Shown here: positions 9,302 through 20,372 of the stretch, piece by piece
How the letters are laid out: every line of letters begins with the position of its first letter
Position numbering within the stretch: the stretch's first letter is position 1
From: Paraliobacillus salinarum
GTDB lineage: Bacteria; Bacillota; Bacilli; Bacillales; Amphibacillaceae
DNA length: 64,000 bases
Direction: 5' to 3'
Assembly: GCF_014083865.1 (NCBI RefSeq)
Contig: NZ_JACEFA010000005.1
Span: 124,001 to 188,000 of the forward strand
Position numbers and translations under genes: made by a program
The notes under the pieces: model-generated
Databases searched by the model: none
What the model was told of the DNA's origin: nothing
The model's input: the letters and a program-made list of their open reading frames with translations, nothing else

Positions 9302-9345
9302 ATGAAAATAACTAGTCAGTTTACAATAGAAAGAAGGCGTAACAG

Positions 9346-10485
9346 ATGGAGCCAATTTACCTTGATCATGCAGCAACTACACCTATGCATCCAGATGTGA
9401 TAAAGGAAATGAACCACACAATGGAAACTACGTTTGGTAATCCATCTAGTGTGCATTATTTTGGAAGGAAAGCTCGAAAATATCTTGATGAGGCTAGACG
9501 TGTCGCTTCAAATAGTATCGGAGCAAATGAAAAGGACATTATCTTTACTAGTGGTGGAACTGAAGCAGACAACATGGCTTTATTAGGCACAGCACTTGCT
9601 AATAAACAAAAAGGAAATCATATTATAACAACTGAAATTGAACACCATGCTACACTGCATGCAATTCAGTACTTGGAACATCAAGGGTTCGAAGTAACGT
9701 ATTTACCAGTGAACGAAATGGGACAAGTAATTGTTGAGGACGTTGAAAAAGCACTTACAGATGAAACCATTCTTGTATCTATAATGATGGTAAATAATGA
9801 AACAGGTGCGATTCAACCGATTGAACAAATTGGTAAGCTACTTCAAGAACATCAAGCATATTTTCACACGGATGCAGTACAAGCTTATGGTCTACTTTCT
9901 ATCAATGTGCAACAGCTTGGTGTTGATTTATTGACTACTTCTTCCCATAAAATCAATGGTCCAAAAGGTATTGGATTTCTATATGTGAAGCAAGGTGTGC
10001 ATTTTGAAGCATTGCATCACGGGGGAGAACAGGAACGAAAGCGCCGCCCTGGAACAGAAAACATCCCTGCAATTGTTGGTTTTCAAAAAGCAATTGAACT
10101 GGCTGGTGCAGAAAGAAACGAGCGAACAGAGACATATAATTATTATAAACAATTATTTGTAGATAGTTTACAAGAAGCGGGTATTAAGTTTTCAGTTAAT
10201 AGCTCAAAAGAAGTAATCCCTACGATCATAAATATTAGCTTCCCAGGTACGAATGTAGAAGCTTTATTAATGAACTTTGATTTAGATGGAATTGCAGCAT
10301 CGAGTGGTAGTGCTTGTACTGCTGGTTCGGTTGAAGCCTCTCATGTATTATCAGCGATGTTTGGAAAAGGGAGCGAAAGAACACTTAATTCTATTCGTTT
10401 TAGCTTTGGAATTGCAAATAATGAACAACAAATAAAAACAGCAGCTAATCGTATAGCGAAGGTTGTAAATAGACTTAGAAAGTAG
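9346..10485 (+). CDS. Cysteine desulfurase (IscS/NifS-like, partner of MnmA)
   Basis: This PLP enzyme removes sulfur from cysteine as an enzyme-bound persulfide. The PLP lysine is Lys202 in SSHKINGPKG, the histidine that stacks on PLP is near EHHAT (about 100-103), and the persulfide cysteine is Cys324 in SSGSACTAGS, an arrangement of the IscS group rather than SufS. It lies directly before mnmA (14-bp gap), as B. subtilis yrvO does, so it most likely feeds sulfur to MnmA for 2-thiouridine in tRNA. Start ATG with AAGAAGGCG upstream. Confidence 0.94.
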   Translation: MEPIYLDHAATTPMHPDVIKEMNHTMETTFGNPSSVHYFGRKARKYLDEARRVASNSIGANEKDIIFTSGGTEADNMALLGTALANKQKGNHIITTEIEHHATLHAIQYLEHQGFEVTYLPVNEMGQVIVEDVEKALTDETILVSIMMVNNETGAIQPIEQIGKLLQEHQAYFHTDAVQAYGLLSINVQQLGVDLLTTSSHKINGPKGIGFLYVKQGVHFEALHHGGEQERKRRPGTENIPAIVGFQKAIELAGAERNERTETYNYYKQLFVDSLQEAGIKFSVNSSKEVIPTIINISFPGTNVEALLMNFDLDGIAASSGSACTAGSVEASHVLSAMFGKGSERTLNSIRFSFGIANNEQQIKTAANRIAKVVNRLRK

Positions 10486-10493
10486 TGAGGTGA

Positions 10494-11609
<1,116 letters not shown>

Positions 11610-11614
11610 TGAAG

Positions 11615-11648
11615 TACAGAACAGATGACGTTTCTGTTCTGTATTTTC
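11615..11648 (+). terminator. Hairpin after mnmA, terminator or attenuator
   Basis: TACAGAACAG and CTGTTCTGTA form a perfect 10-bp stem with a 9-nt loop, followed by TTTTCAT. The short T run suggests partial termination between mnmA and the TPR gene. Confidence 0.65.
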
Positions 11649-11674
11649 ATATCATTAGAGAGGTGAATGACTTT

Positions 11675-12343
11675 ATGGAAGAAATGAATCAAGGTATTCA
11701 ATATATGCAAGAAGGGAAATATCAAGAGGCAGCGCAATGTTTTAATGATGCTATTGAGAGTTCGCCAAATGATCCGGTCGGTTACATTAACTTTGGAAAT
11801 TTATTAGTCCACATAAATGATTTTGATCGCGCTATTCGTTTTTTTCAAAAAGCGATTGCTTTAGATGAAACAGCTGCAACAGCTTATTATGGATTAGGCA
11901 ATCTATACTTTGAAAAAGAAGATTATGCAAAGGCGCAACGTTATTATCAGAAAGCGGTACATTATGGACTTGAAGAGGCTGATGTGTTTTTTATGCTAGG
12001 ACTATCCTTTCAACAAGAAAAGAATGATAAACTAGCATTACCATATTTTCTACGTGCAAAAGAAATTCAACCAGACGATGAGATCATTCTTTTCCAATAT
12101 GGGTTATCGTTAGCACAATCAGAACAGTTAACTCTAGCAAAAGAAACGTTTGAACAAGTACTAGAAATTAACCCTTCGCACAGTGATGCGCATTATAATC
12201 TTGCTGTAGCGTTTTTATTTGAAGAAAATAGTGAAAAAGCATTGTACCACTTAAATGAAGCTATTCGATTGCAACCAGATCATACATTAGCCTTAAGTTT
12301 GAAGGAGCAAGTAGAGACGTTGCTACAGCAAAATGAGGAATAA
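11675..12343 (+). CDS. Tetratricopeptide-repeat protein, YrrB-like
   Basis: The 222-residue protein is made of tandem 34-residue TPR units, for example AAQCFNDAIESSPNDPVGY, AIRFFQKAIALDETAATAYYG and AKETFEQVLEINPSHSDAHYN, and has no signal peptide or membrane segment, so it is probably a cytoplasmic scaffold. B. subtilis YrrB sits at the same site between mnmA and recD2. The ATG at 11675 is chosen because AGAGGTGA lies 9 nt upstream; a longer frame beginning at the mnmA stop runs through the hairpin and has no ribosome site. Partner proteins are unknown. Confidence 0.88.
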   Translation: MEEMNQGIQYMQEGKYQEAAQCFNDAIESSPNDPVGYINFGNLLVHINDFDRAIRFFQKAIALDETAATAYYGLGNLYFEKEDYAKAQRYYQKAVHYGLEEADVFFMLGLSFQQEKNDKLALPYFLRAKEIQPDDEIILFQYGLSLAQSEQLTLAKETFEQVLEINPSHSDAHYNLAVAFLFEENSEKALYHLNEAIRLQPDHTLALSLKEQVETLLQQNEE

Positions 12344-12364
12344 TCTTGGTAAAGGGGCCCTTCT

Positions 12365-14692
12365 GTGATGGAAGAAATTCAAGAGAATAAAGAAGAACGA
12401 TATATTAAGGGAGAACTAATCCATACTATTTTTTCTAATCAGCAGGAAGGTTTCTCAATTGCAAAAATTAAGGTGACCGATACGAATGAATCCTTTAGTG
12501 ACAAGGAATTAGTGATTAAAGGGTACTTTGGAGAATTAGCAGTCGGGGAATCATATATTTTTCAAGGTTATTTTGTTGATCACAAAAAATTCGGTCGGCA
12601 ATATCAGGTCGAACATTATCGACGGTTTATTCCAGACACAACAGAAGGATTAATCGCCTATTTATCAAGTGATTTATTTCATGGTATCGGTAAAAAATTA
12701 GCACAACGAATAGTAGATAAATTAGGAGATACTGCTGTATCGAAAATTTTAAAAGATGCTACTGTCTTAGATTCAATTAAAGGATTAACCAAAGAAAAAG
12801 CAGAGAATTTATCACGCAGTCTTCAAGAGCATCAAGGGTTTGAACACGTGGTAGTTCATCTGTCCAAATATGGATTTGGATTAAAGATGGCACAAAAAAT
12901 ATACGGAACCTATCAAGCAGAGGCAATAGATATTTTGCAAAACAATCCGTATCAATATGTTTTTGATATTGAGGGATTTGGATTTATACGAGCAGATGAA
13001 GTTGCAAAACAAAATGAGTTAGAAATGAATCATCCGATGCGATTGCAAGCTGGATGTTTATATACGTTACACGAGTCTATTCAAGATGGTCATGTTTATT
13101 TACCAATTAATGAATTATTAGCGAAGTCTAGTATTTTAATTCAAGCGCAGCGTTATCAAATTACTGAGAATGAATTGAATGAACAACTAGAAGCATTACA
13201 TACGAGTAAACACGTGATTATTGATAACCAACGTGTTTATTTGCCGGTATTATATTATGCGGAATCAGGTTTTTGCACACAATTAAAACGTACACTTGAT
13301 CATAATTTAGACTATGACATTGTGGAAGCTGATTTGTTGAAAATTGTTGGCGATATCGAAGAAGAAGAATACTTAAGTTATGGTAAAGAACAATTTACAG
13401 CAATTCAACAAGCTCTATCTCAAAAAGTGATGATCTTAACAGGTGGTCCTGGAACTGGAAAGACAACCGTGATAAAAGGTATCTTGCGTGGTTATAGTGA
13501 ACTGCATGATATGTCACTTGATCCCAATACATATGATAACAAGTCAGACTTTCCTTTTATTTTAACAGCCCCTACAGGTAGAGCGGCGAAACGAATGACA
13601 GAATCAACTGGCTTACCCGCAGTGACGATTCATCGGTTGTTAGGCTGGGATGGAAATGATAGTTTCGAAAAAGATGAAAACAATCAATTAAACGGGAAAT
13701 TATTAGTAGTTGATGAATTTTCTATGGTGGACGTCTTTTTGGCAAATCAATTATTTAAAGCGATTCCGAACGAAATGCAAGTATTATTAGTTGGAGATGA
13801 AGATCAATTACCATCGGTTGGTCCGGGTCAAGTTCTGTCGGATCTACTTGCTAGCGATCGAATTCCTGCAGTTAAATTAGATGAAGTTTATCGCCAAAAA
13901 GAAGGATCAAAAATAATACAATTAGCACACGAAATAAAGCGTCAGGATGTATCTATCACATCATTAGCTAAATCATCAGATTTTAATTTTATTGATTGTA
14001 ATGAGCATCAGGTTGTCGAAGTTGTAAAACAAATTATGAATAAAGCGCAATCAAAGGGGCTAGATTTAAAAGATATGCAAGTGGTTGCCCCTATGTATCG
14101 TACACAAGCCGGGATTCACCGTTTAAATGAAGAAATCCAACAGCTAATTAATCCTAAGCAAAAAGGAAAACGCGAAATTAAAACAAGGGATGCTGTTTTT
14201 CGGGCTGGAGATAAGGTAATTCAATTAGTCAATCAACCTGAAGATGGTGTGTTTAACGGAGATATCGGAGAAATTGTGGCGATTCAACAAGAAGATGAAT
14301 CAGATGAACAAGAAGAACAAGTCATTGTTGTGTATGATGATAAAGAAGTTGCTTATAATAGACAAGAATTACTGAACATTATGCATGCTTATTGTATTTC
14401 CATTCACAAATCTCAAGGCAGTGAGTTTCCTATTGTTATTTTACCGGTTGTATCCAGTTATCGCCGAATGTTGAAGAAGAATTTGTTATATACTGCAATT
14501 ACCCGTGCAAAACAGTCCCTATTGTTGTGTGGAGATAAGCACTCCTTTTTAAAAGGAGTTCAACAAGAAGACAGTAATACTAGATTTACTACTTTAAAAG
14601 AAAAGCTACAATTATTACTTGATGGTAAGTTAAACATTGAAGATGAAGAAACAGTGGAAGAAGCAGAATTATCACCTTATGATTTTTTATAA
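12365..14692 (+). CDS. recD2: ATP-dependent RecD2 DNA helicase
   Basis: RecD2 is a 5'-3' superfamily 1B helicase found without RecBC and active in repair and replication-fork maintenance. The 775-residue protein has a long N-terminal region with an OB-like segment and helix-hairpin-helix repeats (about 1-200), Walker A GGPGTGKTT (360-368), Walker B VVDEFSMVD (448-456), LVGDEDQLPSVGPG (near 475) and the C-terminal UvrD-like motif SIHKSQGSEFP (about 677-687). The start is GTG at 12365 or the adjoining ATG at 12368; AAAGGGG lies 7 or 10 nt upstream. Confidence 0.96.
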   Translation: MMEEIQENKEERYIKGELIHTIFSNQQEGFSIAKIKVTDTNESFSDKELVIKGYFGELAVGESYIFQGYFVDHKKFGRQYQVEHYRRFIPDTTEGLIAYLSSDLFHGIGKKLAQRIVDKLGDTAVSKILKDATVLDSIKGLTKEKAENLSRSLQEHQGFEHVVVHLSKYGFGLKMAQKIYGTYQAEAIDILQNNPYQYVFDIEGFGFIRADEVAKQNELEMNHPMRLQAGCLYTLHESIQDGHVYLPINELLAKSSILIQAQRYQITENELNEQLEALHTSKHVIIDNQRVYLPVLYYAESGFCTQLKRTLDHNLDYDIVEADLLKIVGDIEEEEYLSYGKEQFTAIQQALSQKVMILTGGPGTGKTTVIKGILRGYSELHDMSLDPNTYDNKSDFPFILTAPTGRAAKRMTESTGLPAVTIHRLLGWDGNDSFEKDENNQLNGKLLVVDEFSMVDVFLANQLFKAIPNEMQVLLVGDEDQLPSVGPGQVLSDLLASDRIPAVKLDEVYRQKEGSKIIQLAHEIKRQDVSITSLAKSSDFNFIDCNEHQVVEVVKQIMNKAQSKGLDLKDMQVVAPMYRTQAGIHRLNEEIQQLINPKQKGKREIKTRDAVFRAGDKVIQLVNQPEDGVFNGDIGEIVAIQQEDESDEQEEQVIVVYDDKEVAYNRQELLNIMHAYCISIHKSQGSEFPIVILPVVSSYRRMLKKNLLYTAITRAKQSLLLCGDKHSFLKGVQQEDSNTRFTTLKEKLQLLLDGKLNIEDEETVEEAELSPYDFL

Positions 14693-14724
14693 TCGTTTTG
14701 GATAAAAAAATATGCTGTAACATT

Positions 14725-14766
14725 AGACGAACTTTAATTTATTTTAAAATATAAGTTCGTCTTTTG
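14725..14766 (+). terminator. Intrinsic terminator after recD2
   Basis: AGACGAACTT and AAGTTCGTCT form a perfect 10-bp stem with an 18-nt AT-rich loop, followed by TTTGTTATT. Confidence 0.8.
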
Positions 14767-14838
14767 TTATTCCTTACTTGTATATTTTTATTATTTATTG
14801 GAAAAAATGATAATAAAATTACAGTAGGAGTGAATCAA

Positions 14839-15027
14839 TTGCATTGTCCAAATTGTAAAACGAAAAACATTGGCAAAATCGGTAGTCAACATTATTATTG
14901 TTGGGGATGTTTTATCGAATTAAGGTTAGAGAATAATATACTCCATATGGATCAAGTAGAAGAAGATGGTTCGTTAAGTTCATTACACGATCTTTTTACA
15001 GAAGAAGAACGATCGTTATTAAGATAA
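14839..15027 (+). CDS. Small zinc-ribbon protein of unknown function
   Basis: The 62-residue product begins MHCPNCKTKNIGKIGSQHYY and contains two CxxC knuckles, Cys3/Cys6 and Cys21/Cys24, which form a treble-clef or rubredoxin-like zinc ribbon. The rest is acidic and ends EERSLLR. I place the start at TTG 14839 because AGGAG is 8 nt upstream and the cysteines follow at once; an in-frame extension back to 14764 reads as a hydrophobic tail inside the terminator and has no ribosome site. It lies 21 bp before the AI-2E-family permease and may share its transcript. Function unknown. Confidence 0.8.
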   Translation: MHCPNCKTKNIGKIGSQHYYCWGCFIELRLENNILHMDQVEEDGSLSSLHDLFTEEERSLLR

Positions 15028-15048
15028 TGATGTCAGGGAGTAATTGAT

Positions 15049-16107
15049 ATGCTTTCAAGAAGAATCATCAGGAAATGGCTTTCTATTTTTATTCTGGGAA
15101 TTATTATTCTACTGTTTATTTATTTGTTATATCTCTTGTTTCCATTTTATAGTCAATTAGTAGCGGTAGTTATTAAAATTTTAACGCCATTTCTTATTGC
15201 GGCATTTATTGCTTATTTACTACATCCAATGATTGAAAAAATCCATCAGTATCATATTCCTAGAAGTTTAGTCATTGTTGGTGTGTATGTTTTGTTCTTC
15301 GGTGGAAGTGCTATTGCTATGTACTATGGATTTCCTGCATTACTAAAACAAATTAAGGAAATACAACAGGCATTACCTAATTTCTTTGATACTTATCGTT
15401 ATACTGTTTATCAGTTGTATGAGAGCACTGCTTTTCTACCTGAATCCTTTCATGATCAAATGGATTTGTTCTTTAACCATATTGAAAAAAGTATAGAGCA
15501 GTGGGTTGCACAGCTATTAAATCGTGCTACTAAAATTATGGATATCCTTATGGTTGTAGCGGTTATTCCTGTTTTAGTTTTTTATATGTTAAACGATTTT
15601 GATTTAATCAAGTCTAGCTTAATCAAACTATTCCCAAAAAGATATCGAACTAGAGTGAATCGGGTCTTGCCTGCGGTTGATAAAGGATTAGGAAGTTATA
15701 TACGTGGACAGCTTCTTGTTTGTTTTTTTGTGGGAGTAATTTCTTATTTCATCTTACTATTCATTAAGATGAAATATCCACTTGTCTTAGCGGTAATCAT
15801 GTCAGTGACAAATATTATTCCATATTTTGGACCGATTATTGGCGCCTTGCCAGCAGTGATTATTGCATTTACCATTTCAACAAAGCAAGTGATTTATGTT
15901 GTGTTAGGAGTTGTGATCGTTCAAATAATAGAAGGAAATTTACTATCGCCATATATCGTTGGTAAAAGTGTACACTTGCACCCTGTTTTTATCATATTTA
16001 TATTATTAGTCGGTGGTGAAGTTGCTGGCCTAATTGGTATGATTGTTTCTATCCCTTTGGTAACAATCATTAAAGTTATTATTTTTCAAAGTAAAAACGA
16101 CGATTGA
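15049..16107 (+). CDS. AI-2E family transporter (UPF0118), YrrI-like membrane permease
   Basis: This 352-residue integral membrane protein has hydrophobic segments near residues 12-35, 37-60, 70-90, 160-180, 215-240, 245-300 and 305-345. It has the family motifs PFLIAAFIAYLLHP near the N-terminus and GSYIRGQLL (about 217-225) and a C-terminal IVSIPLV. Members move small solutes or ions, and some are Na+/H+ antiporters; the substrate here is unknown. The start is ATG behind AGGGAG. B. subtilis yrrI lies in the same place upstream of alaS. Confidence 0.9.
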   Translation: MLSRRIIRKWLSIFILGIIILLFIYLLYLLFPFYSQLVAVVIKILTPFLIAAFIAYLLHPMIEKIHQYHIPRSLVIVGVYVLFFGGSAIAMYYGFPALLKQIKEIQQALPNFFDTYRYTVYQLYESTAFLPESFHDQMDLFFNHIEKSIEQWVAQLLNRATKIMDILMVVAVIPVLVFYMLNDFDLIKSSLIKLFPKRYRTRVNRVLPAVDKGLGSYIRGQLLVCFFVGVISYFILLFIKMKYPLVLAVIMSVTNIIPYFGPIIGALPAVIIAFTISTKQVIYVVLGVVIVQIIEGNLLSPYIVGKSVHLHPVFIIFILLVGGEVAGLIGMIVSIPLVTIIKVIIFQSKNDD

Positions 16108-16130
16108 TTGTATATATAAAACTTGAAAGA

Positions 16131-16159
16131 TTGACAGAAGGGCAAAAGTTAACTATAAT
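16131..16159 (+). promoter_or_regulatory. Consensus sigma-A promoter for alaS leader
   Basis: TTGACA, a 17-nt spacer and TATAAT match both hexamers perfectly. The transcript would begin about 16166 and run into the T-box leader. Confidence 0.9.
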
Positions 16160-16194
16160 ATCGTCAATAGTTAGTAAAAAACGTAGAAAAACAT

Positions 16195-16408
16195 TAGTAT
16201 GTGACAGACCATTTCAAGAGAGGAATTTCCTTGGCTGAAAGAAATTCTAAATGAAGGGTTACAGAAGCTAGTTTGGAGTGCAGCTAATTCCTGCCGGTTA
16301 AACACCGTTATCGTTTTAAGGTGATGAATCTTATGGTTCATAATCAGGGTGGTACCGCGATAGTCAACTCTCGTCCCTGCAAGTATTTGCAGAGAAGAGA
16401 GTTTTTTT
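16195..16408 (+). promoter_or_regulatory. T-box riboswitch (Ala) controlling alaS
   Basis: The leader has an AAGAGAGG Stem I element, a likely specifier GCT (Ala, 16267-16269, followed by A), the canonical T-box AGGGTGGTACCGCG (16346-16359) and a terminator built from AACTCTC/GAGAGTT with an inner CTGCAA/TTGCAG stem and a run of T (16366-16407). The TGGT bulge pairs with tRNA ending ACCA, which suits tRNA-Ala (A73). Uncharged tRNA-Ala should turn on alaS. Confidence 0.94.
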
Positions 16409-16450
16409 AATTCTATAAAGAAGATTAATTATTTTAGGAGGCTTTGTAAG

Positions 16451-19084
16451 ATGAAGCAATTAACGTCTGCGGAAGTACGACAAATGTTTTTAGATTTTTT
16501 TGAAGAAAAAGGACACCGAATAGAACCAAGTGCATCTCTTGTACCGAAGGATGATCCAACTTTACTTTGGATTAATAGTGGTGTAGCTACATTAAAGAAA
16601 TATTTTGATGGACGAGTGATTCCTGATAATCCAAGACTAGCTAATGCACAAAAGTCTATTCGAACAAATGATATTGAAAATGTTGGTTTCACTGCTAGAC
16701 ACCATACTTTTTTTGAAATGTTAGGAAACTTTTCTATTGGTGATTATTTTAAAAAAGAAGCAATCTTATGGGCGTGGGAGTTTTTAACTGACGAGAAATG
16801 GATTGGCTTTGATCCTGAGAAATTGTCAGTCACTGTCCACCCAGAGGATGATGAGGCGTATGATCTTTGGAAAAATGAAGTTAAACTTCCTGAAGAACGA
16901 ATTATTCGCTTAGAAGAGAATTTTTGGGATATTGGTGAAGGACCGAGTGGACCCAATACAGAGATATTCTATGATCGTGGCGAATCATTCGGCAATGATC
17001 CAAATGATCCGGAATTATACCCTGGTGGGGAAAACGATCGCTATTTGGAAATTTGGAATTTAGTATTCTCTCAGTTTAATCATAACCCAGACGATACATA
17101 TACACCATTACCGAAGAAAAATATTGATACAGGGATGGGCTTAGAACGAATGGTATCTGTTATTCAAGATACACCAACCAATTTCGAGACGGATTTGTTT
17201 CTTCCTTTAATCAAGAAGATTGAAACCTATGCAAATGTAAAATACGGAAAAAATGATCAAACAGATGTAGCGTTCAAAGTTATTTCTGACCATATTCGAA
17301 CTGTTTCATTTGCGATTGCTGACGGTGCATTGCCTTCGAATGATGGGCGTGGATATGTCTTAAGAAGATTGTTAAGAAGAGCGGTTCGTTTTGCAAAACA
17401 AATAGGTATTGAAAAACCATTTATGTATCAGTTAGTTGGTACTGTTGCAGAAATTATGCAAGCATTTTATCCAGACTTAAAGAAAAAGCAGGAGTTTATT
17501 GAAACCGTAGTAAAAACAGAGGAAGAAAGATTTCACGAAACTCTACATGAAGGTTTAATTATCTTAGAAGAGATCATTAAAAAAGAAAAAGAACAAGGAA
17601 AAAATATTTTTCCGGGAATTGAAGTGTTTCGATTATATGACACATATGGATTTCCTAAAGAGCTAACAGAAGAATATATAGCAGATGCTGGTTTTACAAT
17701 CGATGAAGCTGGTTTTGAAAAGGAAATGCAAAAACAAAAAGAACGTGCACGAAATGCAAGACAAAAAGTAGACTCAATGCAAGTACAAGACGAGATATTT
17801 CATGCACTAACAGCTGAAAGTAAATTTATTGGCTATGATCAATTAGCAATTGATACAACAGTGGAAGCTATCATTCAAAATAAAACATTCGTTGAAGCTT
17901 CTACAGAAGAAGAGTTGTATATTGTGCTAAAAGATACTCCTTTCTATGCTGAAAGCGGTGGCCAGATTGCAGACAAAGGCTGGATATATGCTGAACACGG
18001 TGAGGCGAGAGTAGAAGATGTACAAAAAGCACCTAAAGGACAAAATTTACTTCGTGTAATTGTTACAAAAGGAACATTACAACAAGGTAGTAAGGTGAAG
18101 GCAGTTGTTGATAAAAACGGGCGAACATTAATCGAAAAAAACCACACTGCGACACACTTATTACATCAAGCATTAAAAGATGTACTTGGAGAACATGTGA
18201 ATCAAGCAGGATCACTAGTATCAGCGGATCGCTTACGTTTTGATTTTTCTCATTTTAATGCAATTACAGATGAAGAAATAAAAGAAATTGAATGGAATGT
18301 GAATCAAAAAATATGGGATTCTTTAGCTGTTACAACAAATTATCATTCTGTCGAACAAGCTAAGCAAATGGGTGCGACTGCATTGTTTGGTGAAAAATAT
18401 GGTGATATTGTAAGAGTGGTTTCTGTTGGAGACTATAGTTTAGAATTGTGTGGTGGTTGTCACGTCCAAAACACTTCTGAGATTGGTGTATTCAAGATTG
18501 TTACAGAAACAGGTATTGGAGCAGGTACAAGAAGAATCGAAGCAATGACTGCAAAAGGTGCATATCAATTTGTTACACAACAACAACAAGTTTTGACACA
18601 AGCTGGACAGTTATTAAAGGCTTCTAAAGATAAGGTGCCAACAAGAATTAATGATCTATTTATCGAAATCAAAGAGTTACAAAAAGAAAAAGAAAAGCTA
18701 AACCAGAAATTGTCTAACCTTGAAGCGGCATCCATTTTGGACAAGGTAGAGCAGTTAAATAGCGTTCCTGTTTTAATAGAAAAAGTAGATGTATCAGATA
18801 TGGAACAATTACGTGGCATGGTTGACGAGCTGAAACAAAAAATTGGTTCAGGTATTATTCTGCTTGGAGCTGTTAATAATGGGAAGGTACAGTTAGCTGC
18901 CGGTGTTTCAAAAGATTTAATTGACCAAGGCTATCATGCGGGTAAATTAATTAAAGAAACAGCTACACGTTGCGGTGGTGGCGGCGGTGGTCGACCAGAC
19001 ATGGCTCAAGCTGGTGGTAAAAACCCAGAAAAATTACATGACGCACTAGCATATGCAAAAACATACATTTCCAATCAAGTTTAA
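16451..19084 (+). CDS. alaS: Alanyl-tRNA synthetase
   Basis: AlaRS charges tRNA-Ala and edits Ser and Gly mischarges. The 877-residue protein has the class II catalytic core (about 1-240; motif 2 includes [18 protein letters not shown]), the editing domain with zinc ligands HxxxH (His565, His569 in HTATH) and CxxxH (Cys667, His671 in CGGCH), and a C-terminal oligomerisation domain ending in the Gly-rich [18 protein letters not shown] segment. All key residues are present. It begins with ATG behind TAGGAGG and follows its T-box leader. Confidence 0.98.
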   Translation: MKQLTSAEVRQMFLDFFEEKGHRIEPSASLVPKDDPTLLWINSGVATLKKYFDGRVIPDNPRLANAQKSIRTNDIENVGFTARHHTFFEMLGNFSIGDYFKKEAILWAWEFLTDEKWIGFDPEKLSVTVHPEDDEAYDLWKNEVKLPEERIIRLEENFWDIGEGPSGPNTEIFYDRGESFGNDPNDPELYPGGENDRYLEIWNLVFSQFNHNPDDTYTPLPKKNIDTGMGLERMVSVIQDTPTNFETDLFLPLIKKIETYANVKYGKNDQTDVAFKVISDHIRTVSFAIADGALPSNDGRGYVLRRLLRRAVRFAKQIGIEKPFMYQLVGTVAEIMQAFYPDLKKKQEFIETVVKTEEERFHETLHEGLIILEEIIKKEKEQGKNIFPGIEVFRLYDTYGFPKELTEEYIADAGFTIDEAGFEKEMQKQKERARNARQKVDSMQVQDEIFHALTAESKFIGYDQLAIDTTVEAIIQNKTFVEASTEEELYIVLKDTPFYAESGGQIADKGWIYAEHGEARVEDVQKAPKGQNLLRVIVTKGTLQQGSKVKAVVDKNGRTLIEKNHTATHLLHQALKDVLGEHVNQAGSLVSADRLRFDFSHFNAITDEEIKEIEWNVNQKIWDSLAVTTNYHSVEQAKQMGATALFGEKYGDIVRVVSVGDYSLELCGGCHVQNTSEIGVFKIVTETGIGAGTRRIEAMTAKGAYQFVTQQQQVLTQAGQLLKASKDKVPTRINDLFIEIKELQKEKEKLNQKLSNLEAASILDKVEQLNSVPVLIEKVDVSDMEQLRGMVDELKQKIGSGIILLGAVNNGKVQLAAGVSKDLIDQGYHAGKLIKETATRCGGGGGGRPDMAQAGGKNPEKLHDALAYAKTYISNQV

Positions 19085-19085
19085 A

Positions 19086-19115
19086 TTGTGAAATTTTTAT
19101 GAAAAAAGGTATAAT
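19086..19115 (+). promoter_or_regulatory. Probable promoter for ireB-like/ruvX/DUF1292 operon
   Basis: TTGTGA, an 18-nt spacer and TATAAT lie just after alaS. The -10 is perfect and the -35 moderate. Confidence 0.55.
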
Positions 19116-19190
19116 TATTAAACAAGCAGTCATTTATGTTATGATGATTGCATGAACAAAGATAATATATGGATAAAGGCGGGTGCTATT

Positions 19191-19457
19191 ATGGGGTCAA
19201 TGGATAAAACAATGAAATTTAACTTCTCTGAAGAACCTTTTGAAGAAAATATAAATGCTGTACTACTAACAGTATATGAAGCACTGCATGAGAAAGGTTA
19301 TAATCCAATTAATCAAATTGTTGGTTATTTACTATCAGGTGATCCAGCCTATATTCCGAGATATAAAGATGCACGAAATTTAATACGACGAGTGGAAAGA
19401 GATGAGCTTATAGAAGAACTGGTTACCTTCTATTTGCAAAAACATAAAGAGGACTAA
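19191..19457 (+). CDS. IreB-family regulatory phosphoprotein (UPF0297, YrzL)
   Basis: The 88-residue protein begins [15 protein letters not shown] and continues with [20 protein letters not shown] and [18 protein letters not shown], which identify the IreB/UPF0297 family. In Enterococcus IreB is phosphorylated by the PASTA kinase IreK and affects cephalosporin resistance. I use ATG 19191, with AAAGGCGGG upstream, rather than the longer frame from 19152. It forms a conserved trio with ruvX and the DUF1292 gene, with 1-10 bp gaps. Confidence 0.92.
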   Translation: MGSMDKTMKFNFSEEPFEENINAVLLTVYEALHEKGYNPINQIVGYLLSGDPAYIPRYKDARNLIRRVERDELIEELVTFYLQKHKED

Positions 19458-19458
19458 T

Positions 19459-19878
19459 ATGAAAAAGATGGGTTTAGATGTTGGTTCTAAGACGATTGGA
19501 GTGGCTGTCAGCGATGCAATGGGTTGGACAGCCCAAGGTCTTAAAACCATACGGTGGGACGAGAATGACTATCAAACTGCTAAAGACGAATTAGCGCTCA
19601 TTATTCAACAACATGAAATATCTAAAGTTATTGTTGGATTACCGAAAAATATGAATGGTACAATAGGTGAAAGGGCAGAAATGTCACAGCACTTTGCATC
19701 GTATATCGAAGAGCAGTTTAATATACCAACGATCCTTTGGGATGAACGTTTGTCAACTATGGCAGCTGAACGTGTGCTTTTAGAAGCAGATGTTAGTAGA
19801 AAAAAAAGAAAAAAAGTAATTGATAAGATGGCAGCAGTGATGATCTTACAAGGTTATCTTGATGCTAATCAAAATTAG
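19459..19878 (+). CDS. ruvX: Holliday junction resolvase-like / pre-16S rRNA nuclease YqgF (RuvX)
   Basis: The 139-residue protein has an RNase H fold with the N-terminal [15 protein letters not shown] motif (5-19), [16 protein letters not shown] (about 59-74) and the acidic DERLST (near 95-100) and [13 protein letters not shown] at the C-terminus. Family members were proposed as Holliday junction resolvases, and E. coli YqgF processes the 5' end of 16S rRNA. The ATG overlaps the spacing after the IreB-like gene, consistent with translational coupling. Confidence 0.94.
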   Translation: MKKMGLDVGSKTIGVAVSDAMGWTAQGLKTIRWDENDYQTAKDELALIIQQHEISKVIVGLPKNMNGTIGERAEMSQHFASYIEEQFNIPTILWDERLSTMAAERVLLEADVSRKKRKKVIDKMAAVMILQGYLDANQN

Positions 19879-19888
19879 GAGGCTAACT

Positions 19889-20167
19889 ATGGCTTTAGAA
19901 GAAAAAGAACGTATTATTATTCCTGACGAAAATGGAGAAGAGCATTTATTTGAAGTGCTTTTTACATTTGACATTGACGAAAATGGTCAATCTTACATCG
20001 CTGTTGTTCCAGTTGAACAAAAAGATGATGAAGAAGTAGAAGTATTTGCATTCCGTTATGAAGACAAAGAAAATGAAGATGATTTAGCATTATTCCAAAT
20101 TGAAACAGAAGAAGAATGGCAAATGGTTGAAGAAATGCTAAATACATTAACAGACGAAATGGAATAA
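19889..20167 (+). CDS. DUF1292 family protein, YrzB-like
   Basis: This acidic 92-residue protein begins MALEEKERIIIPDENGEEHLF and contains VLFTFDIDENGQSYIAVVPVEQ and EDDLALFQIETEEEWQMVEE, the DUF1292 signature. It has no membrane segment. The ATG is placed 9 nt after TTAGGAGG, which lies at the end of ruvX. The trio ends with a terminator. Its molecular function is not known. Confidence 0.92.
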   Translation: MALEEKERIIIPDENGEEHLFEVLFTFDIDENGQSYIAVVPVEQKDDEEVEVFAFRYEDKENEDDLALFQIETEEEWQMVEEMLNTLTDEME

Positions 20168-20173
20168 CCTATG

Positions 20174-20205
20174 AAGCAGAGGGCAAACACCTTCTGCTTT
20201 TTTAT
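20174..20205 (+). terminator. Intrinsic terminator after the DUF1292 gene
   Basis: AAGCAGAGGG pairs with CCTTCTGCTT-type sequence (one G-U) around a 6-nt loop and is followed by a T run. Confidence 0.75.
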
Positions 20206-20372
20206 TTAATTTTTCTTACTAGTTTCACCACGCTTTATAAGTATTGCTCATAGAAAATATTATTTTGAATTAAAAATGCGTTAAATGCCGATAAAATACA
20301 AAGTTTTTAAAATTACATAGAAATTATGTGGAATGTTGTAGTATAATATAGCGGGTGAAGGGAGGAATCAAG

